Under the pieces are notes generated by a model. That model did not search any database, was not told the origin of the DNA, and was given only the letters and a program-made list of their open reading frames with translations. Both the position numbers and the translations under genes were made by a program. Positions 15,743 to 24,852 of a DNA stretch of 64,000 nt are shown here, piece after piece (position 1 is the first letter of the stretch; each line of letters begins with the position of its first letter). The stretch covers positions 124,001 to 188,000 of the forward strand of contig JANRJG010000026.1 in assembly GCA_033875315.1 (NCBI GenBank), written 5' to 3'. Source of the DNA: Candidatus Methylacidiphilales bacterium (lineage in GTDB: Bacteria; Verrucomicrobiota; Verrucomicrobiia; Methylacidiphilales; CAZTYG01).

Positions 15743-17914
15743 TCAAGGGATCAAATATGGGGATCGGGCATTGAACAGCTTTTTCTTGCTCTCAAATTCA
15801 CGACGCCGGTCCGCGCTTGCCGGATCATCCGGCAATGCAACCATTGCCCGTGAGATCGCCTCGAGTGCTTCTTCGTACCTTCCTCCGGCGGCCAGGGAAA
15901 CGGCCAGCGTTTCGAGAAAATCCGGATCACTCGCGCGCGAACCAATGGCAGCCCGCCGGGCCAAACTGATGGCCTCGCTATTGTCCGAACCTGCCGTCCT
16001 TTTCTTCACAGAAAGGTACCAGGCCAAATTGTTCAGCACCTCCGGGGCTTCGGGGTGAAATGACAAGGCCGTGCGCAGCATGTTCACGGCACCCTCCTGA
16101 TCACCCCTTCGGAACATGATCGAGGCCAACCGCACCCGGGGAGAAAGAAGACGGGAATTTGAGGCCAATGCTTTGTGGCTCCAATCCCAAGCCCCTTGAA
16201 CATCCGCACGGTCCCAATACAACTGGGCCAGACGGTCACTGGCCTCGGCATCACCGGGTTTGATTCGCAGCGCCTGCTGGAAGGCATGCTCCGCGCCTGG
16301 GAAATTTTTCTGCAGCACCAGAAGTTGTCCCATATTGAGCCAACATTCGTAATAGTCAGGCTGCAGCTCCAAGGCTTTCCGGAATTCAGCGCGTGCCAGT
16401 TCAGGCTTTTCCATACGCACCCAGGCTATGGCCAAATTCATACGTACCACCGCATTGAGCGGGTCCATGACAGCCGCGGCCTGCAACTGGGCCAGTCCTT
16501 CCTCTTTTCGATCCAACCTGAGAAGCTGTTGGCCGAGAGCCATGCGGATGCCAAAAAAGTGCGGGTTGATGCGTAGTGCCTCCTGATAGTGGTGCAGCGC
16601 CCCTTCCTCCTGGTGCTTTTCCGCCAGATAACTTCCGTAATTGACGTGTCCCAACCAGCTTTCGGGATTGTGTTGAAGTGTGTGCAAAAAGAGCGCACCG
16701 GAATCCTTCCACCTCGGCAGGGCCGCGCAGGCAAGAATGCCCAGGGCCACCGCGACAGCCACACCCGCCAAACGCGCCACCCGGTGCCTGGTCCGGTCCA
16801 ACAACTCACCCCAAACCAGGCAAAGTCCGGCCAGGGCGGCATATTGGTAGCGGTCGGCCACCGTGGAAATATTCTGAAAATAGAACGGCATGAGCCCGAG
16901 GGATGGGAGCATGGCAAGCATCCAAAAAACAAGGCCAGACACGGGCAGGCGCCACGCTCCACGGAAACGAACGATGACCCACGTCAGGACAAGCGGCAAT
17001 GCGACCAAAATCGGTGTCCACATATCCGTGAGAACGCGAACCGGGCTCCGGCCGTAATCAATTGCAATCGGGTTTGGATAGACTGTTTTCCAAAAGTAGA
17101 GCGTCGCAGCATCCAAGGCCACCACCGGGCGGAGATGCCACGGGGCTGCGCGCATTCCTTCCGCGACTTGCTGCGCGTTTCTTGTCCAGAGGACCGCCAG
17201 AAGAGCCATCAGGCCAAAACAGCAGATACGCAGGGCACGGCGCCCATCCCATTTCCACCCGGCCTTTTGGCCCTCGACCAGGAACACCACCCCCGCGAGG
17301 AAGACATGCGAGGGCTTCGCCAAAAGAGCGGCCATGAAAAAAACCAACGATGCCGCAAACCAGGGACGGGACGGACTGTCCGCACTTTTTAAGTAGCACG
17401 CCAGGGCAAGCAAACACCAAAACGTGCTGAACACGTCCTTGAAACCGGTGATCCATGCCACCGGCTCCACTTGCATCGGGTGCAAAAGAAAAACCAACGA
17501 TGCCAGACAGGAACACGTGCGGGAAAGGCCCGGCCGCCATTGGCGGATCAAGGCGTAAACCAGAAGCGCGTTGGCCACATGGAAGCCCACATTCAGGACA
17601 TGAAACACCGAAGGGTGCAGCCGTCCTGTTAGGAACAGGGAAACCCAGGAAACCAATCCCCACATGGAGTAGGTCAGGGGTATATACAGCTTGTGATAAG
17701 CCTGCTTCCAGAAGAACGCCAGGTTTGCCAGCGGCTCCGAGAGAAAAAACGGGTTTTCGTAAATATTGATCCCGTCATCCCAGACAACGAAGCCATAGTT
17801 CAAGACCTGGCTGTACACAAGAAGCCCACAGGCAACGATAACGAACGCCGGGAGGCATGAAACCCAACGATTCCCATACAGAAACAGGCCCCTGAACTGC
17901 ACCCAACCGCTCAT
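15743..17914 (-). CDS. TMTC-like membrane protein with a longer TPR array
   Basis: A 723-residue paralogue of the downstream gene. It has the same N-terminal membrane region with FVVWDDGINIYENP in the first loop and HPMQVEPVAWITGFKDVFS in a later one. The C-terminal 300 residues carry at least seven TPR units (HYQEALRINPHFFGIRMALG, YYECWLNMGQLLVLQKNF and more). The two proteins share motifs across their whole length, so they are tandem duplicates that have diverged. The ATG at 17914 overlaps the stop of the YfhO-like gene by 4 bp. A role in surface glycan or glycoprotein assembly is the simplest reading. Confidence 0.7.
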   Translation of the reverse strand: MSGWVQFRGLFLYGNRWVSCLPAFVIVACGLLVYSQVLNYGFVVWDDGINIYENPFFLSEPLANLAFFWKQAYHKLYIPLTYSMWGLVSWVSLFLTGRLHPSVFHVLNVGFHVANALLVYALIRQWRPGLSRTCSCLASLVFLLHPMQVEPVAWITGFKDVFSTFWCLLALACYLKSADSPSRPWFAASLVFFMAALLAKPSHVFLAGVVFLVEGQKAGWKWDGRRALRICCFGLMALLAVLWTRNAQQVAEGMRAAPWHLRPVVALDAATLYFWKTVYPNPIAIDYGRSPVRVLTDMWTPILVALPLVLTWVIVRFRGAWRLPVSGLVFWMLAMLPSLGLMPFYFQNISTVADRYQYAALAGLCLVWGELLDRTRHRVARLAGVAVAVALGILACAALPRWKDSGALFLHTLQHNPESWLGHVNYGSYLAEKHQEEGALHHYQEALRINPHFFGIRMALGQQLLRLDRKEEGLAQLQAAAVMDPLNAVVRMNLAIAWVRMEKPELARAEFRKALELQPDYYECWLNMGQLLVLQKNFPGAEHAFQQALRIKPGDAEASDRLAQLYWDRADVQGAWDWSHKALASNSRLLSPRVRLASIMFRRGDQEGAVNMLRTALSFHPEAPEVLNNLAWYLSVKKRTAGSDNSEAISLARRAAIGSRASDPDFLETLAVSLAAGGRYEEALEAISRAMVALPDDPASADRRREFESKKKLFNARSPYLIP

Positions 17915-20343
17915 GCAGCCACCCGGGGTTCAAGTTCCAGACCACCCGACCGGCCCCGCAGGCACAACCACAGCCAACCCAATAGGGAAATAGCGGAAAC
18001 CAAGGCGCCCAACCCCAGGCCCCGCTGGGTGTATTCCAAGACGATGTCATGCCTGCCGGGCCCGATCGGGATCCCCATCTGGGTGGCGTTGGCCGCATAG
18101 ACCGGGTAGGCCTTGCCGCTTGTTCGCGAACGTGCCTGCCATCCACTCGCGTAATTTTCCGTCAGCAAGAGAACCGTATCTCTGGAAGTCGTCACATTTA
18201 GCCGGAACGTGTCACTATCCAGTCGCTTGGCTTCGACAACCTGCGCGGTTCCGGCATCGGGGCTTCCGGGTATGTAAAGCGGGCGGTTTTCCAACACCAC
18301 TTGCTCCCGGTAATTCCAACGTGGAGACGTGACCAGATTCAAGGCCTCCCGCAGTCCACCCGCCATTACCACCCCATCGATCAGATCAGCCACGGGCAGC
18401 CGGTTCCCCAGTTCCGTGGATTCCAATTTGCCTGTTTCGCGGTTCAAATGGCAGACATACCTCAGGCGGAGCATCGGATAGGAGGCGTGGATACCACGGA
18501 ATGCGATGGCCTGGCCCGCCTGTTCGAAGGGGTAACCCTGGGTCACCGCGATGAATGCGGCGTAGCGCGCGGGGAGGGCCGGATCACTGCCCCAGATATC
18601 CGACCATCCGTGGAACATGGGGATGTTGTTCCCCATTTCAAAGAAGACGCGGTCATCCTTGTTTTTATCCTCGAAGTAGGCCAGTGGAAAAGATTCGTTG
18701 AAGTCGGCCACGCAAAAGTACCTGTTTTGGCTGTGGGCAAAATAGCCCATTTCCACAGAGGCCAGTGCAATGATCCAGCAGGCCAACACCCTTGGACGAC
18801 TGGCCAGGAACACGATGCCGGCCCAAGCCGCCAACCAAAAGCCCCCCGCCGAGGCGAATGCCCAGGAAACCGCACTGGCACGGGCCTGCCATTGGGAGCT
18901 TTCGGGAACTTTGGCATATAGCACCTCGCCAGTGGATCGAATGGATAGAACCATGTCCCGGACCCATTCAGTTCCCTGGGCCGAAGCAGCAATAGCGGAG
19001 AAACCGAAAAGGAACAGACCTGGCAACAAAAAGACGACAGCGGTCCAGACGCCCCATTTTTTCGGACTGGTGGACAACAGGGTATGGAGTCCGAGGGACG
19101 CCAGAGCGATGAGCGCCAAGGCGAGGTGAAGAATGAATTTTGACTGGCCCCGGAACAAGGCAAAGCCCGGCACATGGGCGTGTAAAAGACCAAACAATGG
19201 CGTATAGGCCCCCAATGCGAGAATGGCCGCCACGAAAGTCACCGCGAGAATTCGAAAGGCTTTTTCACGTTGATTGTTCAGGGCCACCCAACCCAGCACC
19301 ACCGCTCCGACGGAAACGTAGGGGATCATTTCCCAAAATAGCCATCGTCCGACATAGTGATTTTGCCCCAGGTCACCAAAGAGTGCCGGAACCAGCAAGG
19401 TGGCAAAATTTTCCATGGGAAAAGAAAAGATTCTGGCCTGGTCGAAGGTCATGCCCGAACCCCGGCTACCTTCGAAGTTGGCGAGGATTCCGGGCAGAAG
19501 CTGCACGGCCGACAGGCCCGCCCCCCCCACATACATCGCGGCCAGTCCCAACAGGCCGAGGCCCGACTTCCTGACAGACGGGAAGGCCATGACCAACGTG
19601 TAAATGCCCGACATGATTCCGGCAAAAAACACATACTGGGGATGGCCGGCCAGAACCTGGAACGCCACGACGGCACATCCCAGAAGGACCGGCTTCAAGC
19701 TTTCGAATTTCAACCATCGATCAACGGCCAGAAAAATGAGCGGGACCCAGGCCATGACACATAGGTTGGTCAAATGTCCGGCGGGCACATGTAGGAAATG
19801 GGGACCACAAAAAAGGTAGAGCACTCCCCCAAGAAGAGCGGCCAGAGGGTGAAGCGACCGCCCCCAGAGCAGCCAGGCATAGGCAGACAGCCCCCCGGCC
19901 CAAAGATGAAACACGATTGCGGCATTGACCGCCACGGGCAACGGCAGGAACAAATGGATCCAGTTGGGGGGATAAAGCAGGGCGGACTGAAAACCGGAAA
20001 AATACGGGATGCCGCAGTACACATATGGATTCCACAGGGGGAGATTTCCCTTTTTGAGTTCGGAGAATCCGAACTCCCTCCAGGACATGAACTGACCCCA
20101 AAGATCAGTTCCCGCCAGGGATAGGATCCGCGATTCTGAAGAAAAAATCACGGGACCGAGAACGATCAGGAGGAGGGCAAGATAAAGGCTGGCCGCAAAG
20201 CCTGGATGCTCCACCCAAGACCAAGCATCCCCTATCCCGGCAACCCTCCCTTTTCCTCCTGATGGGAGTCGGGATTGGGATTGGTCCTGAAACCGGGGCT
20301 TGGACTCAGGCTTGTTCTTGGGCGCTTTGCGTCCTTTTTTCAT
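17911..20343 (-). CDS. YfhO-like multi-pass membrane protein (GT-C fold)
   Basis: An 810-residue protein with a basic cytoplasmic start, twelve or more membrane helices and a C-terminal periplasmic beta domain (for example TVLLLTENYASGWQARSRTS). The sequence PLWNPYVYCGIPYFSGFQS in the first loop is the hallmark of the YfhO family. YfhO of Gram-positives glycosylates lipoteichoic acid; in Gram-negatives the family is thought to transfer sugars from lipid carriers. ATG 20343 is used here. An in-frame GTG at 20379 would add 12 residues. The gene overlaps the end of the GT9 gene by 38 bp and the next gene by 4 bp, so it belongs to a tight operon. Confidence 0.8.
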   Translation of the reverse strand: MKKGRKAPKNKPESKPRFQDQSQSRLPSGGKGRVAGIGDAWSWVEHPGFAASLYLALLLIVLGPVIFSSESRILSLAGTDLWGQFMSWREFGFSELKKGNLPLWNPYVYCGIPYFSGFQSALLYPPNWIHLFLPLPVAVNAAIVFHLWAGGLSAYAWLLWGRSLHPLAALLGGVLYLFCGPHFLHVPAGHLTNLCVMAWVPLIFLAVDRWLKFESLKPVLLGCAVVAFQVLAGHPQYVFFAGIMSGIYTLVMAFPSVRKSGLGLLGLAAMYVGGAGLSAVQLLPGILANFEGSRGSGMTFDQARIFSFPMENFATLLVPALFGDLGQNHYVGRWLFWEMIPYVSVGAVVLGWVALNNQREKAFRILAVTFVAAILALGAYTPLFGLLHAHVPGFALFRGQSKFILHLALALIALASLGLHTLLSTSPKKWGVWTAVVFLLPGLFLFGFSAIAASAQGTEWVRDMVLSIRSTGEVLYAKVPESSQWQARASAVSWAFASAGGFWLAAWAGIVFLASRPRVLACWIIALASVEMGYFAHSQNRYFCVADFNESFPLAYFEDKNKDDRVFFEMGNNIPMFHGWSDIWGSDPALPARYAAFIAVTQGYPFEQAGQAIAFRGIHASYPMLRLRYVCHLNRETGKLESTELGNRLPVADLIDGVVMAGGLREALNLVTSPRWNYREQVVLENRPLYIPGSPDAGTAQVVEAKRLDSDTFRLNVTTSRDTVLLLTENYASGWQARSRTSGKAYPVYAANATQMGIPIGPGRHDIVLEYTQRGLGLGALVSAISLLGWLWLCLRGRSGGLELEPRVAA

Positions 20344-21556
20344 ATACCGCCATGACCTTTTGATAAACCTGCTCGACACTGATTTGCTGGAGACATTGGT
20401 TGTCCCGGCAGGATGTCATCCGACCGTTGTAGGCGGAGACACAGGGGCTGCATGGCAATCCCACCCAAATGGGATGTGACCGTTCCGACTGCACACCGAA
20501 GAGTGCGGGGGTCTCCGGCCCGAACAAGACCACGCTGTCGATCGGGGTCAGACTGGAAAAATGCGCCGGCCCGCTGTCGTTGGTCACCAATACTTCCGCC
20601 AAATGATACAAGGCCATCAACTCTTCCAGTGTGGTGCATCCGGCCAGGCAAAAACATCGGGGATGACCGACCTTGCTGACCAGTGCCTCCGCCCCTTCCC
20701 GCTCGGACGGCCCACCGGTGAAGGCGATGTGCAACTCGGGTCGTTGGGCCAGAAGACGCCGGGCCAGTTCCACGTAACGGTCATCCGGCCAGCGGCGCAG
20801 GGGCAGGAGGTCACTGCAATTGCTGTTCAACAGAATCAAGGGAAGACCTCCCGAACCTTCCGGCCCAACCACACGGGCCAGCATCTGCCGGACGCGCTCC
20901 AAGACCCCGGGATCGCACGGCAACGGGCGCACCTCCCCCGCCGTGCCCACGGCTTTATCGCGATAAGTGGGAAATTCTTCCGGCGACAGGTCCAGGGCAT
21001 TGATCAGACTGTGGAAGCTGATCGAAGTGTGCACATGGGAGTTGAAATGAACCCGGTGCGTCAGGAGATTCCCCCGCCAAGCCCCCGCCCCATGGTAGGC
21101 ATGGAATCCGACCCGGGTGCGGGCTCCCGTCAGGAACGAAAGCACCGCGGTGGCACGGGCGAAAAATTCCAAGTCCACCGCCACGGCCACCCGCAGTTTC
21201 CACAGTCGGAATACCTGGCGAAACGTGCTTGTTACCAATGCCGTCAGGCTGTCGTGGTCGATTTCCAGCACATTTTCCGGGGGAATGATCCGGAGGTAGT
21301 CGAGAATGAACCGATTTTCCGCAAAAAGGAGGAAGTAGACATTCTCCCTGCCGAACCGGGACACGGCGTCCTCCAAGGTGCTCTGGGCCAGGACGGTTGA
21401 GCCCTGCTCGGCCAGTTTGAGGAAAACCATCTTGTCCCCGGTCTGATGTGCGTAGCGCCCCGTCTTCATCCCCTGGATGCGGGAAACGGCCGTGAGCAGG
21501 GTGCACAGGGGAATCCCCACCAGCGCATCGATGATCCGCATGGATGAAACCTTCAT
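20306..21556 (-). CDS. Glycosyltransferase family 9 (ADP-heptose:LPS heptosyltransferase-like)
   Basis: A 416-residue cytoplasmic GT-B-type enzyme. Diagnostic parts are LILLNSNCSDLLPLRRWP (donor domain start), HIAFTGGPSERE, and TNDSGPAHFSSLTPIDSVVLFGPETP, which is the family's nucleotide-sugar-binding region. A Cys-rich segment follows (LPCSPCVSAYNG...CRDNQC), also common in GT9. It would add a heptose or related sugar to an outer-membrane glycolipid or other surface glycan. The ATG at 21556 overlaps by 4 bp the stop of a 38-residue ORF. It heads the operon with the YfhO-like and TMTC-like genes. Confidence 0.85.
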   Translation of the reverse strand: MKVSSMRIIDALVGIPLCTLLTAVSRIQGMKTGRYAHQTGDKMVFLKLAEQGSTVLAQSTLEDAVSRFGRENVYFLLFAENRFILDYLRIIPPENVLEIDHDSLTALVTSTFRQVFRLWKLRVAVAVDLEFFARATAVLSFLTGARTRVGFHAYHGAGAWRGNLLTHRVHFNSHVHTSISFHSLINALDLSPEEFPTYRDKAVGTAGEVRPLPCDPGVLERVRQMLARVVGPEGSGGLPLILLNSNCSDLLPLRRWPDDRYVELARRLLAQRPELHIAFTGGPSEREGAEALVSKVGHPRCFCLAGCTTLEELMALYHLAEVLVTNDSGPAHFSSLTPIDSVVLFGPETPALFGVQSERSHPIWVGLPCSPCVSAYNGRMTSCRDNQCLQQISVEQVYQKVMAVYEKRTQSAQEQA

Positions 21557-21669
21557 ATTTTGACAATGTCCAAGATGCGAATCTTGCGAGCCAGCCGCTC
21601 CTGCGGGAAGTAAAAATCACCCACCCAGTCAAAGGAAATCTGTGACGTTTGGATGCCAGTGACACGCAT
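21553..21669 (-). CDS. 38-residue ORF coupled to the GT9 gene
   Basis: A short ORF with an ATG at 21669 and a TGA at 21553-21555. The TGA overlaps the ATG of the GT9 gene (ATGA). The product begins MRVTGIQTSQISFDWVGD and ends RIRILDIVKI. Its codon use looks like that of real genes rather than chance, and the 4-bp overlap is the same spacing used by true gene pairs throughout this window. It could be a small peptide, a leader ORF that sets GT9 translation, or the front end of a gene lost by deletion. No family was recognised. Confidence 0.45.
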   Translation of the reverse strand: MRVTGIQTSQISFDWVGDFYFPQERLARKIRILDIVKI

Positions 21670-21737
21670 TTGTCTTATTTATGAGTCTGGCCCTAAATTC
21701 TTGACCAATAAGTTGTCATTCCAGTAACTTACACATC

Positions 21738-22640
21738 ATGACCACTCGGCCTTTTTTCGTGCTTTCGCTGTCAATTGGAATAGCGTTGATTCCCCTTTTC
21801 CAGAGCCAAGCGCAGGAAACTTCGAACAGTTCCCCAGCACCTGCCCCCGCCACCTCTACCGAGACAGCTCCGGCCAGCGCTCCCTTGGAGTCCAGCGTGC
21901 CCGCCGAAACCACGACAAATGAAGAGCCTAAGAAACCCGCCAAAAAAGAGAGCAAACTTACTTTGAAAGGGGGCGGAGCCAAACCCCGCGATGAAATCAA
22001 GGGTCTCTATGTAGCCGTTCAGGGTGGAGCCAGTCTGGATCAAGACGCGAGCGGCAATTTGGACCTCCAAGGCTCCGGAATCGTAGGCACAGGAGTCAAT
22101 TCCATCAGTCCGAATTCCGATATCGCCGGGGCCTTTGGCTTCAAACTTGGCTATGTTCCTTACCGTGATCTGGAAGAAAAACCCCTGACGGCCACTTTTG
22201 GAGCGGAAATTGAATTCAACTACATTGGTCATGAGGTAGACGGAACGGATGCTTCCGGCGTGTCCTACAAATCATCGCTCGACACTTATCAGGTCATGGC
22301 CAATCTTTTCCTCCGGGCTGAGAACAAATACGTCGTTCCCTACGTCGGCGCCGGTTTTGGCCTGGCCCTTTTCGCCCCGGAAAACACCTCGATCATCCGC
22401 ACGGGAACAGAACTAGCGCAGGAAAGTGATATGGAGGGGGCGTTCGCCTACCAATTCATGGGCGGCCTCGAATACCAGATGTTCAAGCAGTGGTCGGTCT
22501 TTATGGAATACCGCTACCTGATCTACGACAGCTTCACCGTCTCCACTGGTGCGGTCGGAACCACCAACGGCAAGCTCAAACTTGCTGTTGATGATTTCAC
22601 CCAGCAGGTCATTCAAACCGGGATCAAATACCGGTTCTGA
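21738..22640 (+). CDS. Outer-membrane beta-barrel protein (OmpA/opacity-like)
   Basis: A 300-residue exported protein. The signal peptide (FFVLSLSIGIALIPLF, cleavage near SQAQ) is followed by a Pro/Ala/Thr/Glu-rich linker up to about residue 75. Then come alternating strands of an eight-stranded-type barrel with GLYVAVQGGASL, YVVPYVGAGFGLALF, FAYQFMGGLEYQMF and a final strand IQTGIKYRF that ends in Phe, the usual barrel-assembly signal. The family includes surface adhesins and small porins. The low-complexity linker may cross the peptidoglycan. It is transcribed divergently from the GT9 operon. Confidence 0.8.
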   Translation: MTTRPFFVLSLSIGIALIPLFQSQAQETSNSSPAPAPATSTETAPASAPLESSVPAETTTNEEPKKPAKKESKLTLKGGGAKPRDEIKGLYVAVQGGASLDQDASGNLDLQGSGIVGTGVNSISPNSDIAGAFGFKLGYVPYRDLEEKPLTATFGAEIEFNYIGHEVDGTDASGVSYKSSLDTYQVMANLFLRAENKYVVPYVGAGFGLALFAPENTSIIRTGTELAQESDMEGAFAYQFMGGLEYQMFKQWSVFMEYRYLIYDSFTVSTGAVGTTNGKLKLAVDDFTQQVIQTGIKYRF

Positions 22641-22755
22641 AGAAGGCCCCCGAATTCCAATTCTAACCCAAATTTAGGACGCGGATGGCAAAACAATGCC
22701 GGGCCTCCTCGTTTCTAGGAAATTCATAGGGCAACTCAAATAACTTGCTCTGGGG

Positions 22756-24804
22756 CTAGGGCCTGATGGCACGGATTAGAAGCGCCGGATGAAGTGACCG
22801 TCCATCCAAACCATACCTTCGGTTTTCCATATCCACCATCCAAGGCTCTTCTATCAAAAATGCCGGACGTTTTCCTTCGACCAAGCGGCCCAAAAACAAA
22901 TCGTCTCTGGACCGTCGCGCGGCTGCTGCTTGCCACCCGTTGGCCAGCGCATCGTAAGTGAAAATGTCGCGGTCCTGCAGCCAGACGGCCACATGGGTAA
23001 TCCCCCGTTCTTCGAGAAGTGCCTTGGCCCTTTCATCCTTCGCAGCGGATAAGACGGCAGCCGTAAACCGCATGCCCTCCGTGTTCTCCCAATAGAGGGA
23101 GGCGACGACCGGAAAATCTGCGTAGTAGCGCAGAGCAGGTGCCAAACCGAAGTGACAGAGGATGCGTGCAGAATCCGGCTTCAAATGCCCGGCCAACTCC
23201 AATGCCATGTGTTTCTCCACGGTGAATTTTTTCAAAATGACCGAGTAGCCGCGACCCATGAGCGAACGCTGATTGTATTCGTGCACATACACCATCTCTG
23301 AAATGATCCAGAACAAAGCCAGCGTGAGCATAGCCCAACCGCAACCGTTCCGTATTGAGATACGCGGCTTCCACCAAATGGCGACAGAGAGCACCACCAT
23401 AAGCCATGAGACCATGGAAAACTGGGACATCCAGCGCACCTGCACAAGGCTCGCGACCAGGTAACCGCCAGTCAGAAATGCTGGCCCCAGCAAAGCCCGG
23501 ACACCCAGATGTGATACAGGTTTGACCCATACGGCCACCAGCCAGACAGCAAGAGCGGCCACAGCCGGGCCGAAATTCTTTACCGCCAGCTCCCATGGAT
23601 TCCGCGAGTAGGCAACGGCCCATGAATCCAGTTCAGATGTGAATCTCAACCATGTCACGTGCACCGGTTCCTTGATCTTCCAGAGGGACTCACCCCCGAA
23701 AGCCAGGAGGACCAACGGCAGGGAGGCCAAAGAAAGCCAAATGACGGATTGCCAGATCAGGACCCGTTCGTTCGATTCCCTGAAGCGTGCTAGTGTGCGA
23801 AGTGCTTCCCCCGAAGCCCAGGCCATCAAGGCGTAGAGTGGATGGTTGGCTTCCAGTGGGACAACCAAATGATTTGGAAAATACTCCATGAAGTAACAGG
23901 CCAGAGAAGCGAGCGCGGCCGATGTGCCAAACCATCGCGCAAGATCCGGCCCGACCTGTGAATCATCTGTTTCTTTCCTCCGTCCAGTAATGGCCGTATG
24001 TTGCGAGACGGCAAAGGCAGCACAGAGAGCCAGCCAGGTCGGGAGTGCCGAGAGCGCATTGATCCAAAAAAGCAGGCCACAGCACAGTCCGGCAGCACCC
24101 ATCCAGTATTGGGCTTCCCTCAGACCCGGGGGGCTGAACGCAACCATCGGTTGGCTGGCACTACGAGCCGACCGCGAACTGGCCGCACAAATCCATCCTC
24201 CCCCGGCTCGTGCCCAGAACAAAGCGGCGCAGGCAATGCCGATGGCTTGCAGCGCGTGATGATCAGGGCGCAAAGGATGGAAGGTTTGCAGAATATTCGA
24301 GGGGACAACCAGACTAGTGAGAAAAAGAATGGAAGGAACCAAACCGAGCCAACGGAAAACGATCCATCCGATACCGCAAGAACCCATCAACAAGGCAAGA
24401 GGCTGATAGATGACCGCCCCCTTTTCCAGTGCATGGACGGGATTGGCCTCACCCAAGGCCATCATCACCCAGGCCAACGCGGCCAATATCCAGGAAACAG
24501 ACTGGCTCCAATGGACTTCTCTTCCCATGGGAGAATTATCCGCCGTGCTCTGGCGAATGCGCCAGTCGCCCTCACGCAACATCTGCCGAGCATAACAAAG
24601 CCAGTAGTAGGAGTCCGCCTCGAGAAATGTCCTGTGTGATTGGGCCGCATCCCTGGCCGCGGCAGGTGCACCGGAAAGATGCTGATCAATCCCCTCCACA
24701 GCGCGCACGCGGTCCTGGAACACCCCCGCTCCCCAGATGGCGAAGAGCATAAGAGCTACTAGCCATAACACCGTCCTCCCTGCCCCGCTCAAAAACCACT
24801 TCAT
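22756..24804 (-). CDS. Large membrane protein, GT-C/STT3-like
   Basis: A 682-residue protein with about eleven membrane helices. The first periplasmic loop carries LEADSYYWLCYARQM, an acidic-aromatic motif of the kind found in GT-C glycosyltransferases and oligosaccharyl transferases. The C-terminal 170 residues are soluble (KPDSARILCHFGLAPALRYY, ITHVAVWLQDRDIF), again typical of GT-C proteins. ATG 24804 gives a clean start (KWFLSGAGRTVLWLVALML). A GTG at 24846 would add 14 residues. It lies 48 bp after the TonB-dependent receptor gene and is probably co-transcribed. The enzymatic class is suggested by fold only. Confidence 0.6.
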   Translation of the reverse strand: MKWFLSGAGRTVLWLVALMLFAIWGAGVFQDRVRAVEGIDQHLSGAPAAARDAAQSHRTFLEADSYYWLCYARQMLREGDWRIRQSTADNSPMGREVHWSQSVSWILAALAWVMMALGEANPVHALEKGAVIYQPLALLMGSCGIGWIVFRWLGLVPSILFLTSLVVPSNILQTFHPLRPDHHALQAIGIACAALFWARAGGGWICAASSRSARSASQPMVAFSPPGLREAQYWMGAAGLCCGLLFWINALSALPTWLALCAAFAVSQHTAITGRRKETDDSQVGPDLARWFGTSAALASLACYFMEYFPNHLVVPLEANHPLYALMAWASGEALRTLARFRESNERVLIWQSVIWLSLASLPLVLLAFGGESLWKIKEPVHVTWLRFTSELDSWAVAYSRNPWELAVKNFGPAVAALAVWLVAVWVKPVSHLGVRALLGPAFLTGGYLVASLVQVRWMSQFSMVSWLMVVLSVAIWWKPRISIRNGCGWAMLTLALFWIISEMVYVHEYNQRSLMGRGYSVILKKFTVEKHMALELAGHLKPDSARILCHFGLAPALRYYADFPVVASLYWENTEGMRFTAAVLSAAKDERAKALLEERGITHVAVWLQDRDIFTYDALANGWQAAAARRSRDDLFLGRLVEGKRPAFLIEEPWMVDMENRRYGLDGRSLHPALLIRAIRP

Positions 24805-24852
24805 AGAGGAGATGCCGCCCAGCCCATCCCGCAAACGACACAACACCTTACT

